From an uncultured Saprospiraceae bacterium (GTDB lineage: Bacteria > Bacteroidota > Bacteroidia > Chitinophagales > Saprospiraceae), in contig CAKUWM010000145.1 in assembly GCA_934699305.1 (NCBI GenBank), positions 1 to 7,150 on the forward strand: a stretch of DNA of 7,150 nucleotides, read 5' to 3'. A program made the position numbers and the translations under genes. The notes beneath the pieces were generated by a model. The model ran no database searches. It was not told the origin of the DNA and saw only the letters and a list, made by a program, of their open reading frames with translations. Positions 1 to 7,150 of the stretch are shown in pieces (the first letter of the stretch is position 1; every line of letters starts with the position of its first letter).

Positions 1-2508
1 GGTTATGATATTCAAATTAGAGGGAAGAATTTTATCAATGGTGGGACCGATCCTCTTTTTATTGTTGATGGGGTTCCCTACGGTTCTGAGTCCTTAGGAT
101 CAATCGCCATTTCTGTCGGAATCAATCAAGGCAATACCAGTCCTTTAAATGCCATAAATCCAAATGACATTGAAAGTATTGAAGTTTTAAAAGATGCTGA
201 TGCCACCGCAATTTATGGATCACGGGCTGCAAATGGCGTAGTGCTCATCACCACAAAAAAAGGCAAACAAGGCAAAACCGAATTTAATATTAACATGAGC
301 AGTAGTCTGGGGACCGTCTCCCATTTTTTAGACTTATTAAATACAGAACAATATTTAAGGATACGTAGGGAGGCTATCATAAATGATGGTCGTTATGATA
401 TTGAAAACCCTGCCTATGACTTTATTTGGCCAGATGTCAAAACCTGGGACCAAAATCGATACACGGATTGGCAAGAGGAACTCATAGGAGGCACCGCCTA
501 CAGAAAAAATTTACAATTGTCCGTATCTGGGGGAAGTGAACGAACCCGATTTCTAATAAGTGGCAGCCATCAAAATGAAACCACAGTATTTCCTGGAGAT
601 TCCAGGTACAAGAAGATATTCCTTCATAATACCCTCAATCACCAGTCAAAAAATCAACGTTTTAAAATCAATCTTTCAACAGTTTATTCTATAGAGGACA
701 ATCGCTTACCAAGAACAGATCTAACATCGAAGGCTTACACAACAGAACCTAATGCGCCTGCATTATACGATGGGAATGGGCAACTCAATTGGGAAAACAA
801 CACCTTTGACAACCCATTAGCCGTCTTGGAAGAGAAATATCAAGCTGATGTAAATACCCTTATTATGAATGCGGGAGTAGCATATCAAATTATGCCCAGT
901 TTAGAATTAAAAACAAGTTTAGGCTATACCACATACAATTTGTCATCTTATAGAATTCTGCCAAACACCGCCAGACTTCCCAGTTATGGGTTTACTCCAG
1001 AAACCTATTCCAATATAACAACTAATGGTTCCGAGCGTACTTCATGGATTGTTGAGCCTCAATTAAATTGGCATACTCAATATGGAAAATTAAAGCTAAA
1101 TGCATTATTGGGAGCCACCTTTCAACATCAAAACACGGATCAATTGGTCCTAAATGGTCGGGGTTTTCCCAATAATAGTCTACTCTTAAACTTAGCGGCA
1201 GCAAAAACCATCACTGTTATGGAAGATAGCGATAGTAAATATGCTTACCAAGCCTTCTTTGGACGCGTCAATTTCAATTGGGAGGACAGGTATTTGTTAA
1301 ACCTAACAGGGAGACGCGACGGTTCGTCCCGATTTGGTTCCGGTAAACAATTTGGAAATTTTGGAGCCATTGGCGCTGCTTGGCTTTTCTCTGAAGAAGA
1401 GTTGTTCAACTTTAGTTCAATACTGAGTTTTGGAAAACTTAGAGGTAGTTTTGGGACTACCGGTAGCGATAATATTGGAGACTATAAATTTCTGGACACC
1501 TATAAGATTACTGGTGCAGATTATGATGGAGTAACGGTCCTTGAACCTAACGGAATTTTAAATTCTGAATTTGGTTGGGAATCCAATCAAAAACTGGAAA
1601 CAGCTTTGGAATTAGGCTTTTTCAATAATAGGTTGATACTCAATTCGGCCTGGTACAAAAACCGTTCTTCAAATCAGCTCATAGGAATTCCTCTAGCGCA
1701 CACAACAGGATTTTCAGAATTGACTGGAAATTTTAATGCAACTGTCGAAAATACAGGCCTGGAATTTGACGTGATCTCAAGAAACATTAATAGATCCAGT
1801 TTAAAATGGACCACGGTTTTTAATCTAACAATTCCAAAAAATAAATTAGTAAAATTTCCTAGTCTGGAAACCTCAACTTTTGCAAACAAACTTATCATAG
1901 GAAAACCCGTAACGATCAAACATTTGTACCATGCGTTAGGGGTTGATCCAGAAACAGGCGTCTATCAGTTTAAAGACTATAACAACGATGGTGTCATTAA
2001 TAGTTCAGGGGATAAAAAATGGATTGAAGATTTATCACCTGAATTCTTTGGCGGACTAGGTAATACCTTAACCTATAAAAACCTAAAGTTGGATATCTTC
2101 TTTCAGTTTAAAAAACAAAAGGCTTATAACCTTTTTAGATCCGTAGTGAACCCTGGCTATAGAAGAAACATTCCCAAACAATTACTTGATTATTGGCAAA
2201 ATCCCGGTGACATTACTCCTATTATGCAAGCCACTATGGGATATAACTCCAGCTTATCTTCGAGCATTTCCCAACAGCAAAGTAGTAACGCAGCAGTTAG
2301 TGACGCCTCCTTTATTCGATTGAGAAATGTAACTCTTTCCTATCAGGTTCCTCAAAACATGCTTCCTGCCATTGATTTAAGTTTTTATTTACAAGGACAG
2401 AATCTATTGACTATTACGAGCTATGATGGTCCTGATCCCGAAACATTCTCGATGAACATATTGCCACCTTTACGTCAGATAACCCTTGGCGCTCAAATCA
2501 GGTTTTAA
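1..2508 (+). CDS. SusC/RagA-type TonB-dependent outer-membrane receptor (5' end missing)
   Basis: This is the outer-membrane channel of a SusCD importer, which takes up large nutrients with energy from TonB. The frame is open from base 1, so the 835 visible residues lack the signal peptide, any CarboxypepD_reg-like domain and the start of the plug; SusC proteins usually have about 1000 residues. The GTG at 241 is an internal valine codon and not the start. The plug domain shows IRG (residues 6-8), FIVDGVP (20-26) and the SusC signature around 53-88 (NPNDIESIEVLKDADA, YGSRAANGVVLITTKKG). Barrel landmarks are GRRDGSSRFGSG (437-448), a D-x-N-x-D-G-x-I loop at 659-666 and SFIRLRNVTLSYQVP near 770. 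It ends in LGAQIRF, with the terminal aromatic residue expected for recognition by the BAM complex. A SusD gene follows after 17 bases. The substrate cannot be read from the sequence, although the operon's protease suggests peptides. Confidence 0.96.
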   Translation, partial: GYDIQIRGKNFINGGTDPLFIVDGVPYGSESLGSIAISVGINQGNTSPLNAINPNDIESIEVLKDADATAIYGSRAANGVVLITTKKGKQGKTEFNINMSSSLGTVSHFLDLLNTEQYLRIRREAIINDGRYDIENPAYDFIWPDVKTWDQNRYTDWQEELIGGTAYRKNLQLSVSGGSERTRFLISGSHQNETTVFPGDSRYKKIFLHNTLNHQSKNQRFKINLSTVYSIEDNRLPRTDLTSKAYTTEPNAPALYDGNGQLNWENNTFDNPLAVLEEKYQADVNTLIMNAGVAYQIMPSLELKTSLGYTTYNLSSYRILPNTARLPSYGFTPETYSNITTNGSERTSWIVEPQLNWHTQYGKLKLNALLGATFQHQNTDQLVLNGRGFPNNSLLLNLAAAKTITVMEDSDSKYAYQAFFGRVNFNWEDRYLLNLTGRRDGSSRFGSGKQFGNFGAIGAAWLFSEEELFNFSSILSFGKLRGSFGTTGSDNIGDYKFLDTYKITGADYDGVTVLEPNGILNSEFGWESNQKLETALELGFFNNRLILNSAWYKNRSSNQLIGIPLAHTTGFSELTGNFNATVENTGLEFDVISRNINRSSLKWTTVFNLTIPKNKLVKFPSLETSTFANKLIIGKPVTIKHLYHALGVDPETGVYQFKDYNNDGVINSSGDKKWIEDLSPEFFGGLGNTLTYKNLKLDIFFQFKKQKAYNLFRSVVNPGYRRNIPKQLLDYWQNPGDITPIMQATMGYNSSLSSSISQQQSSNAAVSDASFIRLRNVTLSYQVPQNMLPAIDLSFYLQGQNLLTITSYDGPDPETFSMNILPPLRQITLGAQIRF

Positions 2509-2525
2509 CCAAAAACATTAGAACT

Positions 2526-3959
2526 ATGAAACTTAAAATACAAAACAAAATTAATAAAATGGCATCCAATACTTTTATCAAAAAACAATGGTTTATAATT
2601 GGGTTTAGCGTTTTCATTTTCAGCTTTACAATAACAGGTTGTAGTAAGTTTGTGGAAATTGATCCTCCCAGAAATTTTTTAATTTCTAAAACCGTATTCG
2701 ATGATCCTGCCACAGTAAAATCAGCTTTAGCTAGCATCTATTACAAAATGAGAGAACAGGGCTTAGTCTCGGGCCGGTATGGACTTAGTACCGTTATGGG
2801 AATCTATAGTGATGAACTGAATTACTACAAATTCAATACGGATTACCAAGAGTATTATGGTCACAGTGTCATTGCTTCCAACAAGATAATTTCCGACTGG
2901 TGGAGTCATGCCTATAATATTATCTATGCTTCCAATGATATTATTAAAGGGATCACCAATTCAGAATCTTTAACCTTAGAAGATCAAGAACACTTTTTAG
3001 GACAAGCGTTGTTTATTAGAGCCTACATACACAGTCTCTTGGTTACTATTTATGGTGATATCCCTTATATTTCCACAACCAATTATACCAAAAACAATGT
3101 GGTTTCACGCATGCCGGAAGACGTTGTATATGACAATATAATTACTGATTTATTACAAGCCGTACTACTTTTAGAGGATTCAGATACTAACAGTGAACAT
3201 GTTGTACCTGATAAGGCAGTAGCTACCGCATTATTGGCGCGCATGTACCTATATACTGAACAATGGGAGTTGGCAGAAGAAACATCGTCCGTGTTGATAA
3301 ACAACTATCAACTTGAATCGGATATCACAAAAGTATTCCTTAAGGGATCTCCTGAAACCCTATGGCAATTCAAGCCCAATGGGATTACAGAAAAGAACAC
3401 TTACGAATCCAGCCAGTTTATCATTCAAGCCATCCCAGGTCAAACCTATGCCTTGAGCCAAAATATAATGGATGCTTTTGAACCTAATGATTTACGCTTA
3501 TTGAACTGGGTTGGAACCAAAACGAGTTCTGACGGCTTAACTACCTTACCGTTTGCCTACAAATATAAGGAAACAATCAATACCACCTCTGAATCTTTAG
3601 AATACTCAATTATATTTAGGTTAGCCGAACAGTATTTTATACGTGCAGAATCCAGAACCCATTTAGGAAACTTTATAGGCGCCCAGGATGATTTAAACAG
3701 CATAAGGTATCGTGCAGGGTTGGCAAGCACACCAGCAAATTCAAAAGAGGAGTTGCTTGAGGCCATTCTACACGAAAGACAAGTTGAACTATTTACCGAG
3801 TTGGGTCATCGTTGGTTTGATTTAAAGCGCATGGGATTGGCAGATGAAGTTCTAAGTCCCATAAAACCAAATTGGAAACCGACAGATATTTTATTACCCC
3901 TTCCCGAAACAGAATTGGAGAAAAATGCCAATTTAAAACCGCAAAACTCGGGTTACTGA
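2526..3959 (+). CDS. SusD/RagB-type surface lipoprotein
   Basis: This is the substrate-binding lid of the SusCD importer, lipid-anchored on the outer membrane and closing over the SusC barrel. The 477 residues begin with a lipoprotein signal: basic residues, a hydrophobic stretch (about 22-36) and the lipobox ITGC, giving acylated Cys39. The family signature FLGQALFIRAY with YGDIPYI spans 157-182. A TPR-like helical stretch (DKAVATALLARMYLY, WELAEE) lies at about 226-258. The C-terminal part has LAEQYFIRAESRTHLG (from 366), a HERQVELF helix, GHRWFDLKRMG (427-437) and the typical ending LKPQNSGY. An in-frame ATG at 2559 (Met12) would give a more usual signal length of 28 residues, so the exact start is uncertain. 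No purine-rich ribosome-binding site is visible at either ATG, as is normal in Bacteroidota. The 17-base gap after the receptor indicates cotranscription. The ligand is unknown. Confidence 0.96.
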   Translation: MKLKIQNKINKMASNTFIKKQWFIIGFSVFIFSFTITGCSKFVEIDPPRNFLISKTVFDDPATVKSALASIYYKMREQGLVSGRYGLSTVMGIYSDELNYYKFNTDYQEYYGHSVIASNKIISDWWSHAYNIIYASNDIIKGITNSESLTLEDQEHFLGQALFIRAYIHSLLVTIYGDIPYISTTNYTKNNVVSRMPEDVVYDNIITDLLQAVLLLEDSDTNSEHVVPDKAVATALLARMYLYTEQWELAEETSSVLINNYQLESDITKVFLKGSPETLWQFKPNGITEKNTYESSQFIIQAIPGQTYALSQNIMDAFEPNDLRLLNWVGTKTSSDGLTTLPFAYKYKETINTTSESLEYSIIFRLAEQYFIRAESRTHLGNFIGAQDDLNSIRYRAGLASTPANSKEELLEAILHERQVELFTELGHRWFDLKRMGLADEVLSPIKPNWKPTDILLPLPETELEKNANLKPQNSGY

Positions 3960-3988
3960 ACCCAAGTGCAATCCAATTTACTAAAATT

Positions 3989-6304
3989 ATGAGAATTTTT
4001 ATATTTAATTTCTTGCTGACCACCCTCTTTTGGGCAGGATATGGGAACGTGATATATGCTCAAAATCCAAAAACAGACACTACAACTAAAGACCAAACAC
4101 TCACCAATAATTTTCTAAAGGCCCATTTAATTAATGGCAAGCTTCAATTGGAACTCCCCTATTCTATGTTGAATATTGAGATGTTATTTGTTAAACATGG
4201 CGATGGCTATAATCCCGAGTATCAACATATCATTTGGTCAAAATTTGAAGAGCGTATTGTATTGGAAGCCATTCGGGTAAAATCATTAAGCGGAGTTATT
4301 ATTCCTCTTGCCAACAATTCATCATACCACAAAAACACTTTAGAAGCATTTCCTATTCTTAATAATAAAAAGGACTCAGGAAGTTTTGTAATTGACATCT
4401 CTGATCTGGTTCTAAACGATAATTTAAATTGGCGGCCGGGGTCCCCCGAAACTATTATTAAGTCGCTATCATTTATTAAAAAAACCAAGAATCTTCCCAA
4501 TGAGGTTCTAATACAGACAGAATGGACAGTATCAAGACAAGAGGGGAAGGTCTCTAAACGTGTTGACTTTAGCATATTCCTTTTACCCTCACCAATGGCA
4601 CCCAGACTGTTTGATTATCGCATGGGATTCACAAACGAGGATGGTTGGTCTGGAATTCGAACTAAGACGCATAACAGCATCGCTAACATTTCACGATGGC
4701 GTTTAACAAAAAAGTATCCCGATAAAACTTTAAGTGTTCCTATACAGCCCATAACATTCATATTATCCGCTGAAATTCCCAAAAAATGGAGACCCTATGT
4801 CAAAGCTGGTATTTTGGAATGGCTCCCTGCATTTGAAGCTGCTGGATTCAAAAACGCCATAGAGGTTCAAGAAGAGGTAGAAGGAGATAGAAAAGGAGCA
4901 TTAGCCATCAATAGTGTAAATCATTCCATGGTTCGCTGGGGAGTAAAACGAAATATTAGAGGCTATGAAAATCTTAAAGGGGCCACAGTAAATAAAATCA
5001 TCGATTTTAGATCAGGTGAAATTTTAAAATCGGATATCATAATTAATTCCACAATACAATACCTTTCGGACAGATACTTTATCCGTTGCGCAGCATTGGA
5101 TACACGTGCCCAGAAATACCCATTCCCTGATGACTTGGTAGGCGAATTAATTCAGTCCGTAATTGCGCATGAAACGGGCCATACTTTTGGAATAAAGGAT
5201 GCCAATTTTGGGGAGTACACCTATCCATTTGAGAAAATGCGAGATAAAAGTTGGTTACAGAAAATGGGACATACTCCAAGTGTCATGAATTATGCCAGAC
5301 ATAATTATATACCACAACCAGAAGATAAGATCCCATCTTCTTTACTCATTCCGAAAGTAGGTCCCACAGATATTTACAATATCGTATGGGCCTACAAAAT
5401 TTTTCCAAATATTGTATCTCCTCATGACGAAACACCTCTTTTGGACAAGATTGTCAGATTTCAAGATTCTATACCTTGGTATCGTTATAATAATGTTCAA
5501 CACGACGTGTTAGGACCTGGATCCACTAATGAAGTTGTTGAAAATACTGACCCGATAAGAAGCACGGAGCTTGGGTTAAAAAATATCCAGCGTGTTTTAG
5601 CATTGATACCTAAAGTAAACAAAGATAAAATGGATCATGCACTAATGGAGCGACTTTATATAGCGACTCTGGAATTATGGTACGACCAAATGCTTCATGT
5701 TGCTTCCCTACTGGGGAGTTACACCATCCAGTATAAATCCGGAAGTCAAAACGGAAGGATGTATACTCCAATTGCCTTTGAGGAACAAGAAAAGGCCTTG
5801 AATTTCATATTGAAACACGCCTTTAATCCACCTGAGTGGTTAATTCATCCTGAATGGATGGATAAAATTACTTTTTCTTCATATCCTGATTTTATTATGG
5901 AATGGCAAAAACGTTTGATGTACGATCTAATTAGTCCATGGCGTTTAAAACGATTTGAATATTTAGAATTTAATTTAGATTACCAAGATATTTCCACACA
6001 TTTTATCTCTCAAATTCGCAAAAGTCTGTTTAAGGAATTAATCCACAAACATATTGAAATCACACCTAGAAGGCAGGAGCTTCAGCACTTTTATATCACA
6101 AATTTAATTCGTGCGATTGTGGATACAGATCCAAAGCTTAATGCTAAAGATAATTTCTTGACGTACAGTTATTATAGCAGAAGTTTATTTATGAATGAAT
6201 TACAGGTAATAAAAAATACCATATCCAAGAATATAAATAACCAAATGGATTACGCCACTTATGGACATTTGAATCTAATTCTAAAGGATTTGGAAGGGAT
6301 TTAA
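3989..6304 (+). CDS. Secreted zinc-dependent metalloprotease, DUF5117/DUF4953 type
   Basis: This is a predicted exported zinc peptidase of 771 residues, somewhat shorter than the 800-900 I recall for the family. The ATG at 3989 was chosen because it gives a clean signal peptide (MRIFIFNFLLTTLFWAGYG, probable cleavage after A24 in VIYA-QN). The longer frame from 3872 would overlap susD by 88 bases and bury that signal. The N-terminal region (about 40-250) matches DUF5117: NGKLQLELPYSML, FSIFLLPSPMAPRLFDYRMG. Then come IPKKWRPYVKAGILEWLPAFEAAGFKNAI-like residues (split here as IPKKWRPYVKAGILEW and LPAFEAAGFKNAI) before the catalytic site. The zinc motif is HETGHTFGIKD: His394, Glu395, His398 and, at the third-ligand position, Asp404. 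A Met-turn SVMNYAR has Met433, followed by QPEDKIP and VGPTDIY. The last 250 or so residues are helix-rich, including TPIAFEEQEKALNFIL. It lies 29 bases after the SusD gene, so it probably processes substrate for, or in step with, that importer. Its cleavage specificity is unknown. Confidence 0.9.
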   Translation: MRIFIFNFLLTTLFWAGYGNVIYAQNPKTDTTTKDQTLTNNFLKAHLINGKLQLELPYSMLNIEMLFVKHGDGYNPEYQHIIWSKFEERIVLEAIRVKSLSGVIIPLANNSSYHKNTLEAFPILNNKKDSGSFVIDISDLVLNDNLNWRPGSPETIIKSLSFIKKTKNLPNEVLIQTEWTVSRQEGKVSKRVDFSIFLLPSPMAPRLFDYRMGFTNEDGWSGIRTKTHNSIANISRWRLTKKYPDKTLSVPIQPITFILSAEIPKKWRPYVKAGILEWLPAFEAAGFKNAIEVQEEVEGDRKGALAINSVNHSMVRWGVKRNIRGYENLKGATVNKIIDFRSGEILKSDIIINSTIQYLSDRYFIRCAALDTRAQKYPFPDDLVGELIQSVIAHETGHTFGIKDANFGEYTYPFEKMRDKSWLQKMGHTPSVMNYARHNYIPQPEDKIPSSLLIPKVGPTDIYNIVWAYKIFPNIVSPHDETPLLDKIVRFQDSIPWYRYNNVQHDVLGPGSTNEVVENTDPIRSTELGLKNIQRVLALIPKVNKDKMDHALMERLYIATLELWYDQMLHVASLLGSYTIQYKSGSQNGRMYTPIAFEEQEKALNFILKHAFNPPEWLIHPEWMDKITFSSYPDFIMEWQKRLMYDLISPWRLKRFEYLEFNLDYQDISTHFISQIRKSLFKELIHKHIEITPRRQELQHFYITNLIRAIVDTDPKLNAKDNFLTYSYYSRSLFMNELQVIKNTISKNINNQMDYATYGHLNLILKDLEGI

Positions 6305-6372
6305 ATGCCAATTAATTCTAAAAGTATATTGTGAGTTTAATATGCATTGCCCTGTTTGATTGGAACAAATAA

Positions 6373-6403
6373 GAAAAGGCGCCTTCAAAAGAGGCGCCTT
6401 TTC
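6373..6403. terminator. Bidirectional intrinsic terminator hairpin
   Basis: Two perfect 12-base arms, GAAAAGGCGCCT (6373-6384) and AGGCGCCTTTTC (6392-6403), flank a 7-base loop (TCAAAAG). The GC-rich core is bordered by an A-run on the left arm and a T-run on the right arm, so each strand's transcript has a hairpin ending in U residues. It lies 68 bases after the protease stop and 19 bases beyond the stop of the convergent small gene, the right place to end both transcripts. It is the only strong inverted repeat I noticed in the intergenic DNA. Confidence 0.88.
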
Positions 6404-6422
6404 ATTAACCATCTCTACTATT

Positions 6423-6662
6423 CTATTCTCTAATCCACAGTGGTATCGATAAACTTGGATCTGAATACACTTTAAATCCATCCACTTTACATTCAATTTC
6501 CCCATCTAACGAACAATTGGTTGAAACCTCCTGAATTCCAGGGATACTTGGATCATCATAGTAGCCTATCTGATCTGGACTTGCATTTGTTGCAAATGAC
6601 AAGCCAATAGCAAGTAACATGACAAATACTGGCATTACGTTTTTAAAAACTTTAGTTTTCAT
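6423..6662 (-). CDS. Small secreted two-cysteine protein, DUF6520-like
   Basis: This is a 79-residue protein with a clear export signal: basic start (MKTKVFKN), hydrophobic core (about 9-24) and a probable cleavage after Ala24 or Ala27 (SFA-TNA-S). The mature part is about 52-55 residues, acidic, and has exactly two cysteines (C50 and C58) that could form one disulfide. The layout of an MKTK start, the leader, YYDDPSIPGIQEV, a cysteine pair, then GFKVYSDPSLSIPL recalls the DUF6520 family of Flavobacteriia; this is from memory and not searched. The motif YxDPS occurs twice, at 35-39 and 66-70, on either side of the cysteines. Its function is unknown. The MauE-like gene lies upstream on the same strand with a 77-base gap, and the two are probably cotranscribed. 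The final C-terminal residues are WIRE. Another minus frame overlapping it (6281-6505) has no such organisation. Confidence 0.82.
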   Translation of the reverse strand: MKTKVFKNVMPVFVMLLAIGLSFATNASPDQIGYYDDPSIPGIQEVSTNCSLDGEIECKVDGFKVYSDPSLSIPLWIRE

Positions 6663-6739
6663 AATACTTATATTAATAAATTATGATCTACTCTGTTTTA
6701 CAGGTTTTCGATCTTCCCCTGTCACTATGTAGTAATATT

Positions 6740-7150
6740 TTAATTGAGATTATATTCCTGCTTCCTTTGAATTAGAATTCCGATTAAGGCTATTACCATA
6801 AGGAAACCATTAAAAATTAAATGATCCTTCCACCCCATCGCTTGCAACACCCCACCACATGAACAGGGAACATTTGCTACAAAACTTAATATGATAACGA
6901 TATAAACTGTAAATAATATCATGAGGAAAAGTGACATATAGAGCCCCAAAAGGCGAGTTTTTACAAAACACAATAAACTGGCAACAAGTAGTTCGGTCAC
7001 AACTACTGCCCAAGGCAACCAATCTGCCACTGGTCTCAACAATGTAGTCTGTCCCAATTGTATTTGAAAGGTCTCAAAGTCCAAAAGCTTACTCACCGCA
7101 GCATACACAAACAAAAGAATGAACAGTAAACTGACCAGCCACGGTATTTT
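6740..7150 (-). CDS. MauE/DoxX-family redox-associated membrane protein (5' end missing)
   Basis: This is an inner-membrane protein, 136 residues visible, with the frame open at the right edge. The TTG at 7114 is an ordinary leucine codon inside the first helix (WLVSLLFILLFVYAAVSKLL), so the real start lies outside the window, probably only a few residues further. Four hydrophobic helices are seen, roughly at residues 3-22, 45-63, 68-92 and 110-128 of the fragment. Typical family features are SKLLDFETFQIQLGQ after helix 1 and, before helix 4, VPCSCGGVLQAMGW with a CxC pair (bases 6857-6865) near the membrane face. MauE of methylamine utilisation is needed for disulfide formation in the methylamine dehydrogenase small subunit, and relatives are grouped with DoxX. 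No methylamine dehydrogenase genes are seen here, so a role in handling the cysteines of the adjacent small secreted protein is an inference. Confidence in the family is high and in the role low. Confidence 0.9.
   Translation of the reverse strand, partial: KIPWLVSLLFILLFVYAAVSKLLDFETFQIQLGQTTLLRPVADWLPWAVVVTELLVASLLCFVKTRLLGLYMSLFLMILFTVYIVIILSFVANVPCSCGGVLQAMGWKDHLIFNGFLMVIALIGILIQRKQEYNLN

Noticed and set aside
241..2508. Reading the receptor gene as starting at GTG 241
   Set aside because: The same frame is open from base 1 and encodes the conserved plug domain, including FIVDGVP. The GTG is an internal valine within the ANGVVLITTKKG signature.
2498..2737. Minus-strand frame of 79 residues with a hydrophobic C-terminus, opposite the SusD start
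   Set aside because: Its hydrophobic part is the antisense of the SusD signal-peptide region. It overlaps a clear gene, and no family resemblance is visible.
3872..3988. N-terminal extension of the protease overlapping the end of the SusD gene
   Set aside because: The 39 extra residues have no export signal and would bury the good signal peptide that begins at the ATG at 3989.
6281..6505. Minus-strand frame of 74 residues crossing the terminator
   Set aside because: It overlaps the better-supported small secreted protein in another frame, runs through the terminator hairpin and into the end of the protease gene, and has no signal peptide.
6663..6739. A promoter between the MauE-like gene and the small protein gene
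   Set aside because: The AT-rich stretch has only a weak partial match (TAATTTAT) to the Bacteroidota -7 element TAnnTTTG, and no clear -33 element. Cotranscription is simpler.
1..7150. CRISPR arrays, tRNA or rRNA genes, insertion sequences, integrase genes
   Set aside because: I saw no regularly spaced repeats, no tRNA-like cloverleaf, and no transposase or recombinase frame. Nearly all of the window is accounted for by five protein genes.

Overview
The window is AT-rich DNA with Bacteroidota characteristics. It carries an adjacent SusC/SusD outer-membrane uptake pair, its starts lack obvious Shine-Dalgarno motifs, and it encodes a small secreted protein resembling DUF6520 beside a MauE/DoxX-type membrane protein. 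That last pairing suggests Flavobacteriia or a close relative. This placement comes from recalled family patterns, not from a database search.

The plus strand, positions 1 to 6304, reads as one compact transcription unit of three genes. The first is a SusC/RagA-type TonB-dependent receptor that is open at the left edge, lacking its N-terminus. After 17 bases comes a SusD/RagB-type surface lipoprotein. After another 29 bases comes a 771-residue secreted zinc metalloprotease of the DUF5117/DUF4953 type, with an HExxHxxGxxD motif and a later Met-turn. No glycoside hydrolase, polysaccharide lyase or sulfatase is present. Within the window, the partner enzyme of this SusCD pair is therefore a protease, which makes peptides or proteins the more likely cargo.

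Positions 6305 to 6422 form a short convergent intergenic region with a strong, nearly symmetrical hairpin at 6373-6403 that can terminate transcription from both sides.

The minus strand, positions 7150 down to 6423, carries a second unit. It holds a four-helix MauE/DoxX-like membrane protein with a CxC motif, open at the right edge, followed by a 79-residue exported protein with exactly two cysteines. MauE is known from methylamine dehydrogenase maturation, where it supports disulfide formation in the small subunit. By analogy this pair may be a redox membrane protein with a small cysteine-bearing secreted partner. A functional link between the two units is only a hypothesis based on adjacency.
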